Of a DNA stretch of 64,000 bases, positions 63,431 through 64,000 are shown in pieces. A program made the translations under genes and the position numbers. The notes beneath the pieces were generated by a model that was not told where the DNA came from, ran no database searches, and saw only the letters and a list, made by a program, of their open reading frames with translations. The stretch lies in assembly GCF_001942255.1 (NCBI RefSeq), contig NZ_MKKC01000063.1, positions 1 to 64,000 on the forward strand, written 5' to 3'. The number at the start of each line of letters is the position of its first letter. Within the stretch, counting starts at the first letter, position 1. Origin of the DNA: Nocardiopsis sp. CNR-923 (GTDB taxonomy: Bacteria > Actinomycetota > Actinomycetes > Streptosporangiales > Streptosporangiaceae).

Positions 63431-64000
63431 GCGGGCCACGGTAGCCACACCGACAGGAGCCAGCCACCGCCGTCGGCCGGTCCGTACTCCAGACGGCCCG
63501 ACGCGAGCGACACGCGTTCAGCCAGACCGACGAGCCCCTGCCCCGTGCCGTCGACGAGACGGGGCGGGCGGGCCGCGGTCGCGGGTCCGTTGCGCACCTG
63601 GACCGTCAAGCCGTCGCCGGCGCCGCCCGCCACGTGTACCAGGGTGTTCGCGCCGGGCGCGTGCTTGCGGACGTTGGTCAGGGCCTCCTGAACCACCCGG
63701 TAGGCGGTCCGGCCCACCCGCTCGGGTACCGTGCCCCCGTACTCACGCACCAGCTCCACCCGGGCGCCGACGTCGTCCGCCTCCTCGACGAGCTGGGGCA
63801 GGTCGGCCATGGTGGGCTGGGGCAGCTCGCCCACGGGCGCGCGCAGCACGCCGATGACCTCCCGCAGGTCCTGGAGTGCCTGGTGGGCGCTCTCGCGGAT
63901 CACCGACGCCGAGCGGGCGACCTCCTCCGGGGAGGCGTCGGGTCGGTACTCCAGCGCGCCCGCGTGCACGCTGAGCATGGACAGCCGGTGCCCCAGGACG
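63427..64000 (-). CDS. NarL-type sensor histidine kinase (5' end cut by window)
   Basis: About 191 C-terminal residues. The frame continues past the window edge. VLGHRLSMLSVHAGALEYRP is the HisKA_3 dimerisation helix just after the phosphorylated His. RTAYRVVQEALTNVRKHAPG is the N box, and VDGTGQGLVGLAERVSLASGRLEYGP the G2 region of the ATPase domain. The sensing part lies outside the window. Pairs with the overlapping LuxR-type regulator. Confidence 0.9.
   Translation of the reverse strand, partial: VLGHRLSMLSVHAGALEYRPDASPEEVARSASVIRESAHQALQDLREVIGVLRAPVGELPQPTMADLPQLVEEADDVGARVELVREYGGTVPERVGRTAYRVVQEALTNVRKHAPGANTLVHVAGGAGDGLTVQVRNGPATAARPPRLVDGTGQGLVGLAERVSLASGRLEYGPADGGGWLLSVWLPWPA

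Overview
The window is very GC-rich DNA of an actinomycete (Actinomycetota). High third-position GC, GTG/TTG starts, a CYP157/CYP154 P450 pair, an integrative element of the AICE class and an Hsp15-like S4 protein all fit. A Nocardiopsis-like or Streptosporangiales relative is my best guess; this is inference, as no rRNA is present.

Layout. (1) 1-10333: a type III-B CRISPR-Cas (Cmr) operon, cas6 - cmr2/cas10 - cmr3 - cmr4 - cmr5 - cmr6 - CARF protein - polytopic membrane protein - cmr1, ending at a two-repeat, one-spacer CRISPR. cas10 keeps its GGDD cyclase motif. The CARF gene plus a membrane gene buried in the operon look like a cyclic-oligoadenylate sensing/effector branch. (2) 10512-15723 (minus): a cNMP-binding histidine kinase with a response regulator-thioredoxin reductase fusion, and a type III alkyl sulfatase. 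(3) 16148-21602: one giant fused acyl-CoA carboxylase (biotin carboxylase, biotin carrier and carboxyltransferase on a single chain) behind a leader with two strong hairpins. (4) 21760-28383: small housekeeping and regulatory genes (DUF1269, SnoaL-like, PadR, SGNH hydrolase, MFS, zincin, metallophosphoesterase). (5) 28473-28811: tRNA-Glu, tRNA-Asp, tRNA-Phe. (6) 28770-41459: a 12.7-kb AICE integrated in the 3' half of tRNA-Phe, flanked by 45-bp att repeats. It carries integrase, excisionase, replication genes, a TraB/FtsK-type translocase, a string of small transfer/membrane proteins, a GntR regulator, and a purC (SAICAR synthetase) cargo gene. (7) 41573-52505: DHFR-like protein/TetR pair, a decayed siderophore permease with an intact ATPase, hydrolase, S4 protein, second tRNA-Asp, AviRa-like rRNA methyltransferase, NarK-like MFS, DUF5996, two GNATs and an alanine/sodium symporter. 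(8) 53094-56018: a CsoR-type copper-responsive copZ-copA operon. (9) 56357-64000: CYP157/CYP154 pair, Ser/Thr kinase, glutamate decarboxylase with an internally deleted glutaminase, and a LuxR-type two-component system cut by the window end.

A general point for using this annotation: about a dozen recognisable genes are interrupted, and every interruption I could resolve is a net loss of one or two bases, often at short G/C or A runs. Conserved protein sequence resumes immediately in the next frame. I read these as sequencing/assembly deletions rather than true decay and annotate the genes as single loci. The siderophore permease and the glutaminase are different: they lack whole internal segments and look like genuine pseudogenes.
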